Shown: positions 1 through 5,926, counted from the stretch's first letter. The stretch is 6,027 bases of DNA from JAGLYP01 sp034659435 (GCA_034659435.1 JAYEHJ010000003.1:1-6027); one strand, 5' to 3'. Program-made: numbers and translations. Notes: a model not told the origin generated them from the sequence alone.

Positions 1-327
1 AGAGGTGATGGAGAATTAAAGGTAAAATTAGATATAAAATTAACGCTAGAATTAAAACAAGAAGGAATAAAAAGGGAAATTGTAAGAACTGTTAATAGCA
101 TGCGCAAGAATCTTGGTTTAACAATAAACGACAGAATAATTTTGTTTTGGCATAGCGAAAATAAAGATATTGTTCAGGCAATAAAAAAATATTCTAATGA
201 TATTCGTAAAGATGTTTTAGCTGATGAAATAAAAAATGAAAAAAATGATGAGGTTGGTATAAATAAAAGCTTGAAAGCTAATAAGGCCGAGATTTGGCTG
301 GGAATTAAAATTTTCACCAGTCTTTAA
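1..327 (+). CDS. ileS: Isoleucyl-tRNA synthetase, C-terminal fragment (5' end outside the window)
   Basis: The frame is open from base 1 and gives the last 108 residues of a larger protein, ending at TAA 325-327. The stretch around LTLELKQEGIKREIVRTVNS and RKNLGLTINDRIILFW matches my memory of the C-terminal region of isoleucyl-tRNA synthetases (the segment after the anticodon-binding helices, often reading 'EL..EG..RE.VR.IQ..RK..GL...DRI'). The enzyme charges tRNA-Ile with isoleucine in the cytoplasm; the catalytic HIGH and KMSKS motifs lie upstream, out of view. The ATG at 100 is an internal methionine, not the start, because homology and the open frame continue to the window edge. The next gene starts 9 bases after the stop, so co-transcription with the ThiI-like gene is likely. 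The final ~35 residues are Lys/Asn/Glu-rich and less conserved. The assignment rests on the C-terminal segment only. Confidence 0.85.
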   Translation, partial: RGDGELKVKLDIKLTLELKQEGIKREIVRTVNSMRKNLGLTINDRIILFWHSENKDIVQAIKKYSNDIRKDVLADEIKNEKNDEVGINKSLKANKAEIWLGIKIFTSL

Positions 328-336
328 ATAACAAGT

Positions 337-1365
337 ATGCCAAAAACAAAAGCCTTAGTTTTATTTTCAGGCGGATTGGATTCAATTTTGGCGGTTAAAA
401 TGCTGCAAGAGCAGAAAATAGCGGTAACAGCGCTTTGCTTTACCAGTAATTTTTATGATGCTAAAAAAGCAAAAGAAAGCGCTAAAAAATTGGATGTTGA
501 TTTAAAAATAGCTGATATTCAAACAGAAATGCTGGCTTTGGTGAAAAATCCTTTTTCAGGGTATGGGAAAAATTTAAACCCCTGCATTGATTGCCATTCT
601 CTGATGATAAAAAAAGCAGGTGAAATCGCCAAAAGCGAGGGTTTTGATTTTGTGGCTACAGGCGAAGTTTTGGGGCAGCGCCCTTTTTCGCAAAATAAAA
701 AAGCTTTGGAAAAAGTAAAAGACTTGTCAGGCGTGGAGGTGGTGCGGCCTTTGTGCGCGAAATTATTGGATGAAACAAAAATTGAAAAAAATAAAATATT
801 AACTCGCGGGCTTTTGGGAAGAATTCAGGGCAGAACAAGAGAAGGACAGATTGAGCTGGCGCGCAAGTATAAATTAAAAGATTATCCATTGCCCGCCGGC
901 GGATGCTTGCTGACTGATTCAGGTTTTAGCGAAAGACTGGGAAAAATGCTTGAGTATTGGCCTGAATGCGAATGCGCGGATATTGAACTTTTAAAACATG
1001 GACGGGTATTTTGGGCTAATTATTTATTAGGCAAAAAAGAAAATAAGAAGATTTTAATTATTGTCGGTAGAAATAAGGAAAATAATGAAGACTTAAAAAG
1101 ACTAGCCAAGAAAGGTGATTTTATGGTAGAATTAAGAGATATTAACGGACCCGCGACATTAATAAGATTAAAAGGAAATTCAGGCAATTTGGGTTTTCAA
1201 AATTTAAGAATAAATATTCCAAATAAGCTTAATTTGGCAAAAATAAATTTAGATTTTCGCGATGATTTAGAAAATATTATAAAAATAGCAGGAAAATTAA
1301 CCGGAATATACGCGATTAAGGCCAGGGGGAGGGAAGTTGATATAATTATTAAAAAAATAATTTAA
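337..1365 (+). CDS. ThiI/MnmA-like PP-loop tRNA sulfur-transfer protein with NFACT-R-like C-terminal region
   Basis: A 342-residue protein of the adenine-nucleotide alpha-hydrolase fold. Visible signatures: the PP-loop SGGLDS at residues 11-16, which binds and adenylates with ATP; a CxxC pair in NPCIDCH (Cys83, Cys86); the family block FVATGEVLGQRPFSQ (~105-119); and PAGGCLLTD with a third cysteine, Cys190. In ThiI-like proteins three such cysteines can hold an Fe-S cluster or take part in sulfur transfer; that role is inferred here. Residues ~238-280 (VGRN at 243-246, Asn249, Gly271-Pro272) resemble the NFACT-R/DUF814 RNA-binding signature. THUMP and rhodanese domains of classical ThiI are absent. 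The likely role is thiolation of a tRNA uridine (4-thiouridine or a related base). Relatives are often labelled 'tRNA (5-methylaminomethyl-2-thiouridylate)-methyltransferase', probably misleadingly, since nothing methyltransferase-like is visible. The start is preceded by A/T-rich sequence with no ribosome binding site. It lies between ileS (9 bases) and the ATPase gene (4 bases). Confidence 0.75.
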   Translation: MPKTKALVLFSGGLDSILAVKMLQEQKIAVTALCFTSNFYDAKKAKESAKKLDVDLKIADIQTEMLALVKNPFSGYGKNLNPCIDCHSLMIKKAGEIAKSEGFDFVATGEVLGQRPFSQNKKALEKVKDLSGVEVVRPLCAKLLDETKIEKNKILTRGLLGRIQGRTREGQIELARKYKLKDYPLPAGGCLLTDSGFSERLGKMLEYWPECECADIELLKHGRVFWANYLLGKKENKKILIIVGRNKENNEDLKRLAKKGDFMVELRDINGPATLIRLKGNSGNLGFQNLRINIPNKLNLAKINLDFRDDLENIIKIAGKLTGIYAIKARGREVDIIIKKII

Positions 1366-1369
1366 AACT

Positions 1370-2557
1370 ATGGTTTTTTCAAATTCAAAAAATAAAGAAA
1401 AAAATGAAAATAAGGTGGATATCATTAAACTGGTAAATGATATTTTTCGCCAAGGCGTGGAAGAAGGGGCAAGCGATATTCATATCCAGCCGTTTAAAGA
1501 TGGAATTATAGCGCGCTATCGCATTGACGGAGTTTTAAGGACAGTGTTTGAGGGTGATAAAAATTTAAGCGAATTTATGTTCGCGCGCATTAAAATTTTA
1601 GCTGATATGGAAACGACGGGATTGCCGCGCCCTCAGGAGGGAAATATTAAATTTAAATTTAATGAAAGTTTTGTTGATTTACGCGTATCTATTTTTCCAA
1701 CCAGCCAGGGAGAAACAGTGGTCGTGCGTATTTTGGAAAGTAAAAAGTTTTTTAAAGAATATAATGATTTGGGTTTTAACGCGGAACAAACAGACGTTTT
1801 GGAAAAAGTTAGTAAAAGACCTTACGGGTTAATTTTGGTTACCGGCCCAAACGGCAGCGGAAAATCAACAACGCTTTTTACAATATTAAATAAGCTTAAT
1901 GTTCCTGAAAAAAGCTTGGTTACTTTAGAAGATCCTGTTGAAAGAAAAATAGATATGGTAAGGCAGACTAATATTGACCCGAGCATAGGATTAACTTTTG
2001 CCGATGGATTAAAATATTTGTTAAGGCAGGATCCTGATGTTTTGATGGTTGGAGAGATTCGCGACAAAGAAACAGCAAGCATAGCAGTGCAGGCCGCCGT
2101 AACAGGACATTTGGTTTTGGCGACAATTCATACCAATAATGCCGCGGGAGCAGTTGTCCGCTTAATTAATATGGGGATTGAACCGTTTTTGTTGTCTTCA
2201 GCGTTAAAATTTGTTTCAGCGCAAAGGCTAGCAAGAACAAATTGTCCGCATTGCAAGAAAGAATATCACCCGTCCAAAGAATTAATTGATTCTCTCGACG
2301 TTCCGCAGGGGATTAAATTTTATAATTCAGAAGGCTGTGATAAGTGCGACGGCAAAGGTATAAAAGGCAGAAAGGGAATACATGAGGTATTGCTGATCAC
2401 TAAGCCGGTTCAGGAATTAATTTTGCAGCGCCCGTCTGATGAGCATATTAATAATTTGGCCATAAAAGAAGGAATGACCACGCTAAGACAGGCCGCGCTG
2501 CAAAATGTTTATAACGGAAATATCAGCATTGAAGAAGCAATCAGGCTTACGGATTAA
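1370..2557 (+). CDS. GspE/PilB-type secretion or type IV pilus assembly ATPase, short form
   Basis: A 395-residue cytoplasmic hexameric ATPase of the GspE/PilB/PilT superfamily, which powers pilin polymerisation or type II secretion. The N2 domain shows EGASDIHIQP (~32-41) and RYRIDGVLRTV (~49-59). The motor domain shows Walker A GPNGSGKST (159-167), the Asp box LVTLEDPVE (183-191), Walker B LRQDPDVLMVGEIRD (218-232, Glu229), and the His box TGHLVLATIH (His247, His254). A four-cysteine metal site (Cys292, Cys295, Cys323, Cys326) is of the type found in GspE/PilB and absent from PilT, so an assembly rather than retraction role is favoured. The N-terminal MshEN/GspE_N domain of full-length PilB (~550-570 residues) is missing; the frame is intact, so this is a short form rather than a broken gene. 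No pilin, PilC or prepilin peptidase gene is visible nearby. The start at 1370 is 4 bases after the previous stop and has no Shine-Dalgarno sequence. Confidence 0.88.
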   Translation: MVFSNSKNKEKNENKVDIIKLVNDIFRQGVEEGASDIHIQPFKDGIIARYRIDGVLRTVFEGDKNLSEFMFARIKILADMETTGLPRPQEGNIKFKFNESFVDLRVSIFPTSQGETVVVRILESKKFFKEYNDLGFNAEQTDVLEKVSKRPYGLILVTGPNGSGKSTTLFTILNKLNVPEKSLVTLEDPVERKIDMVRQTNIDPSIGLTFADGLKYLLRQDPDVLMVGEIRDKETASIAVQAAVTGHLVLATIHTNNAAGAVVRLINMGIEPFLLSSALKFVSAQRLARTNCPHCKKEYHPSKELIDSLDVPQGIKFYNSEGCDKCDGKGIKGRKGIHEVLLITKPVQELILQRPSDEHINNLAIKEGMTTLRQAALQNVYNGNISIEEAIRLTD

Positions 2558-2558
2558 C

Positions 2559-2579
2559 TATTTAATTATTAATTAAATA
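2559..2579. repeat. 21-bp perfect AT palindrome downstream of the ATPase gene
   Basis: TATTTAATTA (2559-2568), a central T, and TAATTAAATA (2570-2579) form a perfect inverted repeat starting one base after the ATPase stop codon. It could be a weak AU-only terminator, although no U-tract follows, or a dimeric-protein binding site, or chance in very AT-rich spacer DNA. The symmetry is seen directly; any function is open. Confidence 0.4.
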
Positions 2580-2584
2580 ATTTA

Positions 2585-2614
2585 ATATGTATTGCGTTAT
2601 ACGCGATATGTATT
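2585..2614 (+). promoter_or_regulatory. Leader element before lemA: 9-bp direct repeats bracketing a small hairpin
   Basis: ATATGTATT occurs at 2585-2593 and again at 2606-2614, a 21-bp period (about two DNA helical turns). Between and overlapping them, ATTGCGT (2591-2597), loop TAT and ACGCGAT (2601-2607) form a 7-bp hairpin with one G-U pair. The CGCGATA at 2602-2608 ends exactly 18 bases before the lemA ATG, the same placement as a similar hairpin before the gene at 5945. A weak -10 candidate, TAATAT, lies at 2583-2588, but I see no good -35. It could be an operator or a 5'-UTR structure; neither is shown. Confidence 0.4.
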
Positions 2615-2626
2615 TAGAAAAAAAAT

Positions 2627-3193
2627 ATGTCAACTGTGTTAATAGTTGTGTTAGTAGTGATTGGCGCTTTGGCGATAATCGTTATTGGCATGTATAATAG
2701 CCTGATTCGCTTAAAAAATCGGGTTGATGAAGCCTGGAGCGATATTGACGTGCAATTAAAGCGCCGTTATGATTTGATTCCGAATTTGATTGAAACAGTA
2801 AAAGGCTACGCGAGCCACGAAAAAGAAACTTTTGAAAAAGTAACAAAAGCAAGAACAAGCGCGATGTCCGCTCAAAAGTCCGGCGGCGCAAAGGCTCAGG
2901 CGCAAGCCGAGAATATGCTTAGCTCAACTTTAAAATCAATTTTTGCCTTAAGCGAAAATTACCCTGATTTAAAGGCTAATACTAATTTTTTGGAACTGCA
3001 GCGCGAGCTTTCCGACACGGAAAATAAGATTCAAGCCTCAAGAAGATTTTATAATGGCAATGTCCGCGATTTTAATATAAAACTTGAAATTTTTCCAACC
3101 AATGTAATCGGCAATATGCTTAGCTTTAAATCTCGGGATTATTTTGAAATAAATGACGAAAAAGAAAGAGAAAATGTTAAAGTAAAATTTTAA
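2627..3193 (+). CDS. lemA: LemA family membrane-anchored protein
   Basis: A 188-residue protein with one N-terminal membrane helix (residues ~3-22) followed by an extended alpha-helical bundle. The family signature is clear: MYNSLIRLKNRVDEAWSDID (22-41), LKRRYDLIPNLIETVKGYASH (~44-64), a middle helix with SSTLKSIFALSENYPDLKAN (~99-118), and FLELQRELSDTENKIQASRR with FYNGNVRDFN and the FPTNVIG block (~121-162). Length is typical for the family. LemA proteins sit in the cytoplasmic membrane with the helical domain probably outside; their biochemical role is not settled. They are often found near HtpX-type peptidases or TPM-domain proteins, neither of which is here; the next gene is a secreted subtilase with its own promoter. 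The start at 2627 follows an oligo-A stretch with no Shine-Dalgarno sequence, and the membrane helix begins immediately after it. Confidence 0.93.
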   Translation: MSTVLIVVLVVIGALAIIVIGMYNSLIRLKNRVDEAWSDIDVQLKRRYDLIPNLIETVKGYASHEKETFEKVTKARTSAMSAQKSGGAKAQAQAENMLSSTLKSIFALSENYPDLKANTNFLELQRELSDTENKIQASRRFYNGNVRDFNIKLEIFPTNVIGNMLSFKSRDYFEINDEKERENVKVKF

Positions 3194-3209
3194 GAGTTTC
3201 TAAAAAACT

Positions 3210-3239
3210 TTGACGTAAATATTAAAATTGTGGTAAAAT
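3210..3239 (+). promoter_or_regulatory. Sigma70-type promoter with extended -10 for the protease gene
   Basis: TTGACG (3210-3215, five of six consensus bases), an 18-base spacer, and TAAAAT (3234-3239, five of six) preceded by TGG at 3231-3233, which gives an extended -10 (TGnTAAAAT). Transcription would start near 3246 and leave a leader of about 25 bases before the ATG at 3271. This suggests the protease is transcribed separately from lemA. No experiment supports it; the call is by consensus match and position. Confidence 0.7.
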
Positions 3240-3270
3240 ATTTATATATTTAATTAATAAAAGAAAAACT

Positions 3271-5436
3271 ATGAAAAAAAGAAACACTATTTTTGCCTTA
3301 TTGGCGTTTGTTGTTATTTTTTCCTTGATAGCGGCTTCGTCAATAAGCGCGGCCTTTTGGGGACAGCAAAATTCTCAAAACCCTGATTTCAAGGTTAAGC
3401 CCTTAGAAAAAGGTAAAGGACTCTCAAACAGTCCTAACTTTGTGGACGGTGAGATTTTGGTTAAGTATAAAAACGACAACAAGCCTTTTCGTGTGGTCAA
3501 AGTTCCAAAAGGGCAAGTTATCGCTCAAGCAAAGGCTTATCAGAGCCGCAAGGATGTCGAATACGCGGAGCCGAATTATATCGCTTATGCGGATTTTGTT
3601 CCCAATGATCCTTATTATTCCCCATACCAATGGAATTTTGACAATAATGATCCAAATTATCTGGATAGTCAAGGAATCGGAATGGAAGAAGCTTGGGACA
3701 AGGCTGATGGTTCTGGCGTTGTGGTAGCAGTTATAGATACTGGATTATATTTGGGGGGACAAGACACTCCGCAGGTTTGTAGCGAGATAGCTGGTCGTGA
3801 TTTTGTTAATGGTGATAATGATTCAAATGATGATAATGGGCATGGCACTCACGTTGCTGGAACGATTGCTCAGTCTACCAACAATGAATTTGGTGTGGCA
3901 GGAATTGCCCACGCAGCTTGCATTTTACCACTTAAGGCATTGGGTAGCGATGGAACAGGAACATATGCAGATATTATTGGAGCCATAAAATATGCCGTAG
4001 ACAATGGTGCAGATATCATTAATATGAGTTTGGGCAGTAACAGTGACAGCAAAGCCATGTCAGATGCTATAAATTATGCCTCTTTGACTACTTTTATTGT
4101 GGCAGCTGCCGGGAACGAAAACACAAGCGATCCGCATTATCCGTCAGCATATGAAAGCGTAATTTCTGTCAGTGCAACCGGTTATGACAAGGGTTTGGCA
4201 AGATATTCGAATTATGGCCCAACAATTGACATAGCTGCGCCTGGCGGTGATATGTTTGAATATACCTATAATCCCGCTGGCCGCATCAAGAGAATTGATG
4301 AAAAAGATTTGAATGGCGATGGTTACCCGGATGGAATTCTGCAAGAGACTATCGGCTCTAAGGGGCTTAGTTATTATTTTTATGAAGGAACCTCTATGGC
4401 CGCACCGCATGTTTCTGGCGTTGCTGCCTTAGTGATGTCAATGGGGGTTGATGATCCGCTTAAGGTGCGTCAAATTCTGAAGTTAAGCGCTGAAGACCTG
4501 GGCACTGAGGGCTGGGATCCATATTATGGCAATGGCTTTTTGGACGCTTATGCTGCTGTGAGTAGCGTTGTTGATGATGATAATCTTCCTCCAGTAGCTG
4601 ACGCCGGCGGACCTTATACAGGCACTGAAGATGTAGTTATTACATTTGATGGCACTGCTTCTGCAGACGAAGACGGAAGCATTGTTTCTTATAAATGGGA
4701 TTTTGGTGATAACAGCCCTACTGCTACAGGGGCGACAACTAGTCATTTATATTTAGCTGGTGGAACTTATACTGTCAGCTTGACTGTAGTTGATAATCAA
4801 GGTGCTAGTAACAGTGCCACAACAACAGCAACTGTCGTTGAAGTAAATGATGAGCCTGTCGCTGACGCCGGCGGACCTTATGAGGGCATTGTGGATGTGG
4901 CTATTGATTTTGACGGCAGTGCAACTTCTGATTTTGACGATGATGAATTATTGTATATTTGGTCTTTTGGTGATAGAAGCTCTGCTTCAGGCACAAATCT
5001 ATTTAATCCTAGTCATATTTATACTGCAGCAGGTTCTTATATTGTTAAATTATCTGTATCTGATGGTAATGGTGGGTCTGATCTTGCTACTACTACAGTT
5101 GTTATTAGTGAGCTAAAAATTACTCAAATATTTATCGAATTTTTTGATATAGATTGGAGTCCGAAAGGAGTTTTTTATACAGCAGTAGTTAATATGAGAA
5201 TTGCGGATGAATATGGTGCTGGAGTGGCTGATGCGGTTGTGATAGGTGATTGGAGTGGTGATGTTGCTAATATTAGTAATAGTGGCGTAACTGATGCTGA
5301 TGGATACGTTATTTTCAAGTCTTCTTCTTTGAAAAAACCATCTTCAGGAACGACTGCAAAATTCTCAGTGACTGGTGTGGTTAAAGAACCTTTTGAATGG
5401 GACGGACTAGGAGGTGAAGGAGAGATAGAAATTTAA
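3271..5436 (+). CDS. Secreted subtilisin-like (S8) serine protease with two PKD domains and a C-terminal Ig-like domain
   Basis: A 721-residue exported protease. Domains in order: signal peptide (1-28; KKR then a hydrophobic core, likely cut after SAA); a short propeptide-like segment (~57-106: GEILVKYK, then VKVPKGQV, then DVEYAEPNYIAYA); subtilase domain (~115-430); PKD domain 1 (~440-523); PKD domain 2 (~528-612); and a beta-rich Ig/Big-like domain (~614-721) with WSG and GVTDADGYVIF. The catalytic triad is intact: Asp156 (VVAVIDTG), His191 (NGHGTH), Ser375 (GTSMAAPH), with oxyanion Asn282 (AAAGNEN). An insert before the serine motif carries a calcium-loop-like DLNGDGYPDG (346-355), and DNDSNDDNG (~182-190) is another acidic loop. 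It resembles fervidolysin/thermitase-type subtilases and probably degrades extracellular protein or processes surface proteins. No LPXTG motif or C-terminal membrane helix is seen, so it is either released or held by the PKD/Ig domains. It has its own upstream promoter and downstream terminator. Codon use, especially in the PKD part, leans towards NNT codons compared with upstream genes. Confidence 0.93.
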   Translation: MKKRNTIFALLAFVVIFSLIAASSISAAFWGQQNSQNPDFKVKPLEKGKGLSNSPNFVDGEILVKYKNDNKPFRVVKVPKGQVIAQAKAYQSRKDVEYAEPNYIAYADFVPNDPYYSPYQWNFDNNDPNYLDSQGIGMEEAWDKADGSGVVVAVIDTGLYLGGQDTPQVCSEIAGRDFVNGDNDSNDDNGHGTHVAGTIAQSTNNEFGVAGIAHAACILPLKALGSDGTGTYADIIGAIKYAVDNGADIINMSLGSNSDSKAMSDAINYASLTTFIVAAAGNENTSDPHYPSAYESVISVSATGYDKGLARYSNYGPTIDIAAPGGDMFEYTYNPAGRIKRIDEKDLNGDGYPDGILQETIGSKGLSYYFYEGTSMAAPHVSGVAALVMSMGVDDPLKVRQILKLSAEDLGTEGWDPYYGNGFLDAYAAVSSVVDDDNLPPVADAGGPYTGTEDVVITFDGTASADEDGSIVSYKWDFGDNSPTATGATTSHLYLAGGTYTVSLTVVDNQGASNSATTTATVVEVNDEPVADAGGPYEGIVDVAIDFDGSATSDFDDDELLYIWSFGDRSSASGTNLFNPSHIYTAAGSYIVKLSVSDGNGGSDLATTTVVISELKITQIFIEFFDIDWSPKGVFYTAVVNMRIADEYGAGVADAVVIGDWSGDVANISNSGVTDADGYVIFKSSSLKKPSSGTTAKFSVTGVVKEPFEWDGLGGEGEIEI
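4585..5109 (+). repeat. Tandem PKD-domain coding repeat inside the protease gene
   Basis: Two PKD units of about 88 codons follow each other. The start of each unit (PVADAGGPY) is encoded by an identical 21-base stretch, at 4597-4617 and 4861-4881, exactly 264 bases apart. The WDFGD and WSFGD cores and the TYTVSLTV and SYIVKLSV strands also correspond. The rest has diverged strongly, so the exact 21-base identity stands out; it may reflect local gene conversion or a duplication with constraint at this site. Confidence 0.8.
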
Positions 5437-5453
5437 TACATAGATATAGTTTT

Positions 5454-5494
5454 AAAAAATTCGTAGATTATAATTTTGCGGATTTTTTATTTTA
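5454..5494 (+). terminator. Intrinsic terminator after the protease gene, possibly bidirectional
   Basis: AAAAAATTCGT (5454-5464) pairs with GCGGATTTTTT (5478-5488) as an 11-bp stem with two G-U pairs and a 13-base loop, followed by a T-rich tract to 5494. It begins 17 bases after the protease stop. The oligo-A on the left gives a U-tract when read on the minus strand, so it could also end a minus-strand transcript. The stem is AU-rich and of moderate stability. Confidence 0.65.
5466..5492 (+). repeat. 27-bp direct repeat, copy 1
   Basis: This stretch, with the core TGCGGATTTTTTATTT, recurs at 5700-5726 with one base different (T to C at position 11 of the unit). Copy 1 overlaps the right half of the terminator. 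The two copies are 234 bp apart and bracket the C-rich insert, which could mean duplication of a terminator-like end or the borders of a small inserted element. Confidence 0.7.
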
Positions 5495-5680
5495 TCGGAT
5501 AATCATATAATAATTGTTTCTTAATAATTTTTTGTAATTCATATCATTCCGCCAATTTTCGCACAATCTGATTCCAAGCAAGCCCAATACGACCCACATA
5601 AAAATAACTGCCAAAATTTGGGAATTTAGGACAAATTGGCATTCGGCGACATTCCCCTTAAAGTAGGGTTGATTTTTTCT
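5492..5680 (-). pseudogene. Unrecognised minus-strand open frame, possible gene remnant
   Basis: Read on the minus strand, the frame is open for 62 codons from 5680 down to a TAA at 5494-5492, with the only ATG at 5599-5597 (35 residues from there, starting MWVVLGLLGIRLCENWRND). The peptide looks plausible: a hydrophobic stretch, then ENWRND, then a basic NYKKLLRNN tail. It ends just before the terminator-like hairpin read in reverse. There is no good start, ribosome binding site or minus-strand promoter, and I recognise no family. It may be the tail of a decayed gene, part of a dispersed repeat, or chance. An open run this long in AT-rich spacer is mildly unexpected. Confidence 0.25.
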
Positions 5681-5699
5681 TTAAAATCTAAAAAGCGAG

Positions 5700-5726
5700 G
5701 ATTATAATTCTGCGGATTTTTTATTT
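5700..5726 (+). repeat. 27-bp direct repeat, copy 2
   Basis: One mismatch from the copy at 5466-5492. The sequence to its left (AAAAAGCGAG at 5690-5699) only partly pairs with its CTGCGGATTTTT, so this copy makes a poorer hairpin than copy 1 but still ends in a T-rich tract. It may be a decayed second terminator or the far border of an inserted segment. Confidence 0.65.
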
Positions 5727-5746
5727 ATTAGTTACCGTAAATTCAA

Positions 5747-5775
5747 TTGAAACTGTTTTTGAAAAATGTTATAGT
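5747..5775 (+). promoter_or_regulatory. Strong sigma70-type promoter with extended -10
   Basis: TTGAAA (5747-5752), a 17-base spacer and TATAGT (5770-5775), preceded by TGT at 5767-5769 (extended -10). Each hexamer has five of six consensus bases and the spacing is ideal. Transcription would begin near 5782, about 163 bases before the ATG at 5945, so the product is either a long leader or a separate short RNA. No terminator is evident between the two. Confidence 0.65.
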
Positions 5776-5879
5776 GTAAGTAAGAATAAAAAATTCGTGA
5801 ATATTAATAACATAATGTCGCCGTGTTTGCCAAGTTTAATCGTGAATTCGGTGTAAAATAAAAATATTTTTGAAAGATT

Positions 5880-5908
5880 TTTAGAATTTAGCGAATTTCA
5901 TATATAAT
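5880..5908 (+). promoter_or_regulatory. Second promoter, proximal to the gene at 5945
   Basis: A perfect TATAAT at 5903-5908 with TTTAGA (5880-5885, four of six bases of the -35 consensus) 17 bases upstream. Transcription would start near 5915, inside a small GC hairpin, and give a leader of about 30 bases. A better-looking TTGAAA at 5870-5875 is 27 bases away from the -10, too far to pair with it. Confidence 0.55.
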
Positions 5909-5926
5909 GCGCCGTAAAGCGCGATA
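5909..5926 (+). promoter_or_regulatory. GC hairpin and CGCGATA leader motif before the gene at 5945
   Basis: GCGC (5909-5912), loop CGTAAA and GCGC (5919-5922) form a short GC hairpin; CGCGATA (5920-5926) ends 18 bases before the ATG. The lemA leader has the same arrangement (hairpin, CGCGATA at 2602-2608, 18 bases, ATG), and 11 of the 18 following bases also agree. It may be a shared 5'-UTR or operator element; function unknown. Confidence 0.35.

Noticed and set aside
100..327. Separate small 75-residue gene starting at ATG 100
   Set aside because: The frame is open upstream to base 1 and the preceding residues continue the isoleucyl-tRNA synthetase C-terminal pattern, so ATG 100 is internal.
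656..889. Minus-strand open frame of 77 codons
   Set aside because: It lies wholly inside the PP-loop gene, whose motifs are clear; the translation looks like antisense composition (runs of Leu/Phe/Ser) with no domain.
3195..3209. Possible terminator after lemA (AGTTT, loop CTAAA, AAACT)
   Set aside because: The stem is only five AU-rich pairs and no U-tract follows; the sequence runs straight into the -35 of the protease promoter.
3440..3988. Plus-strand open frames in other frames within the protease gene
   Set aside because: They overlap the catalytic domain with its conserved Asp and His motifs; their Met/Ile/Leu-rich translations are frame shadows.
4144..4746. Minus-strand open frames opposite the protease gene
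   Set aside because: They sit opposite the serine motif and the first PKD domain and show no recognisable family or start signals.
5815..5859. Leader-peptide gene MSPCLPSLIVNSV
   Set aside because: Only 13 codons, no ribosome binding site, no run of one regulatory amino acid and no downstream attenuator hairpin, so it is noted within the leader but not called as a gene.
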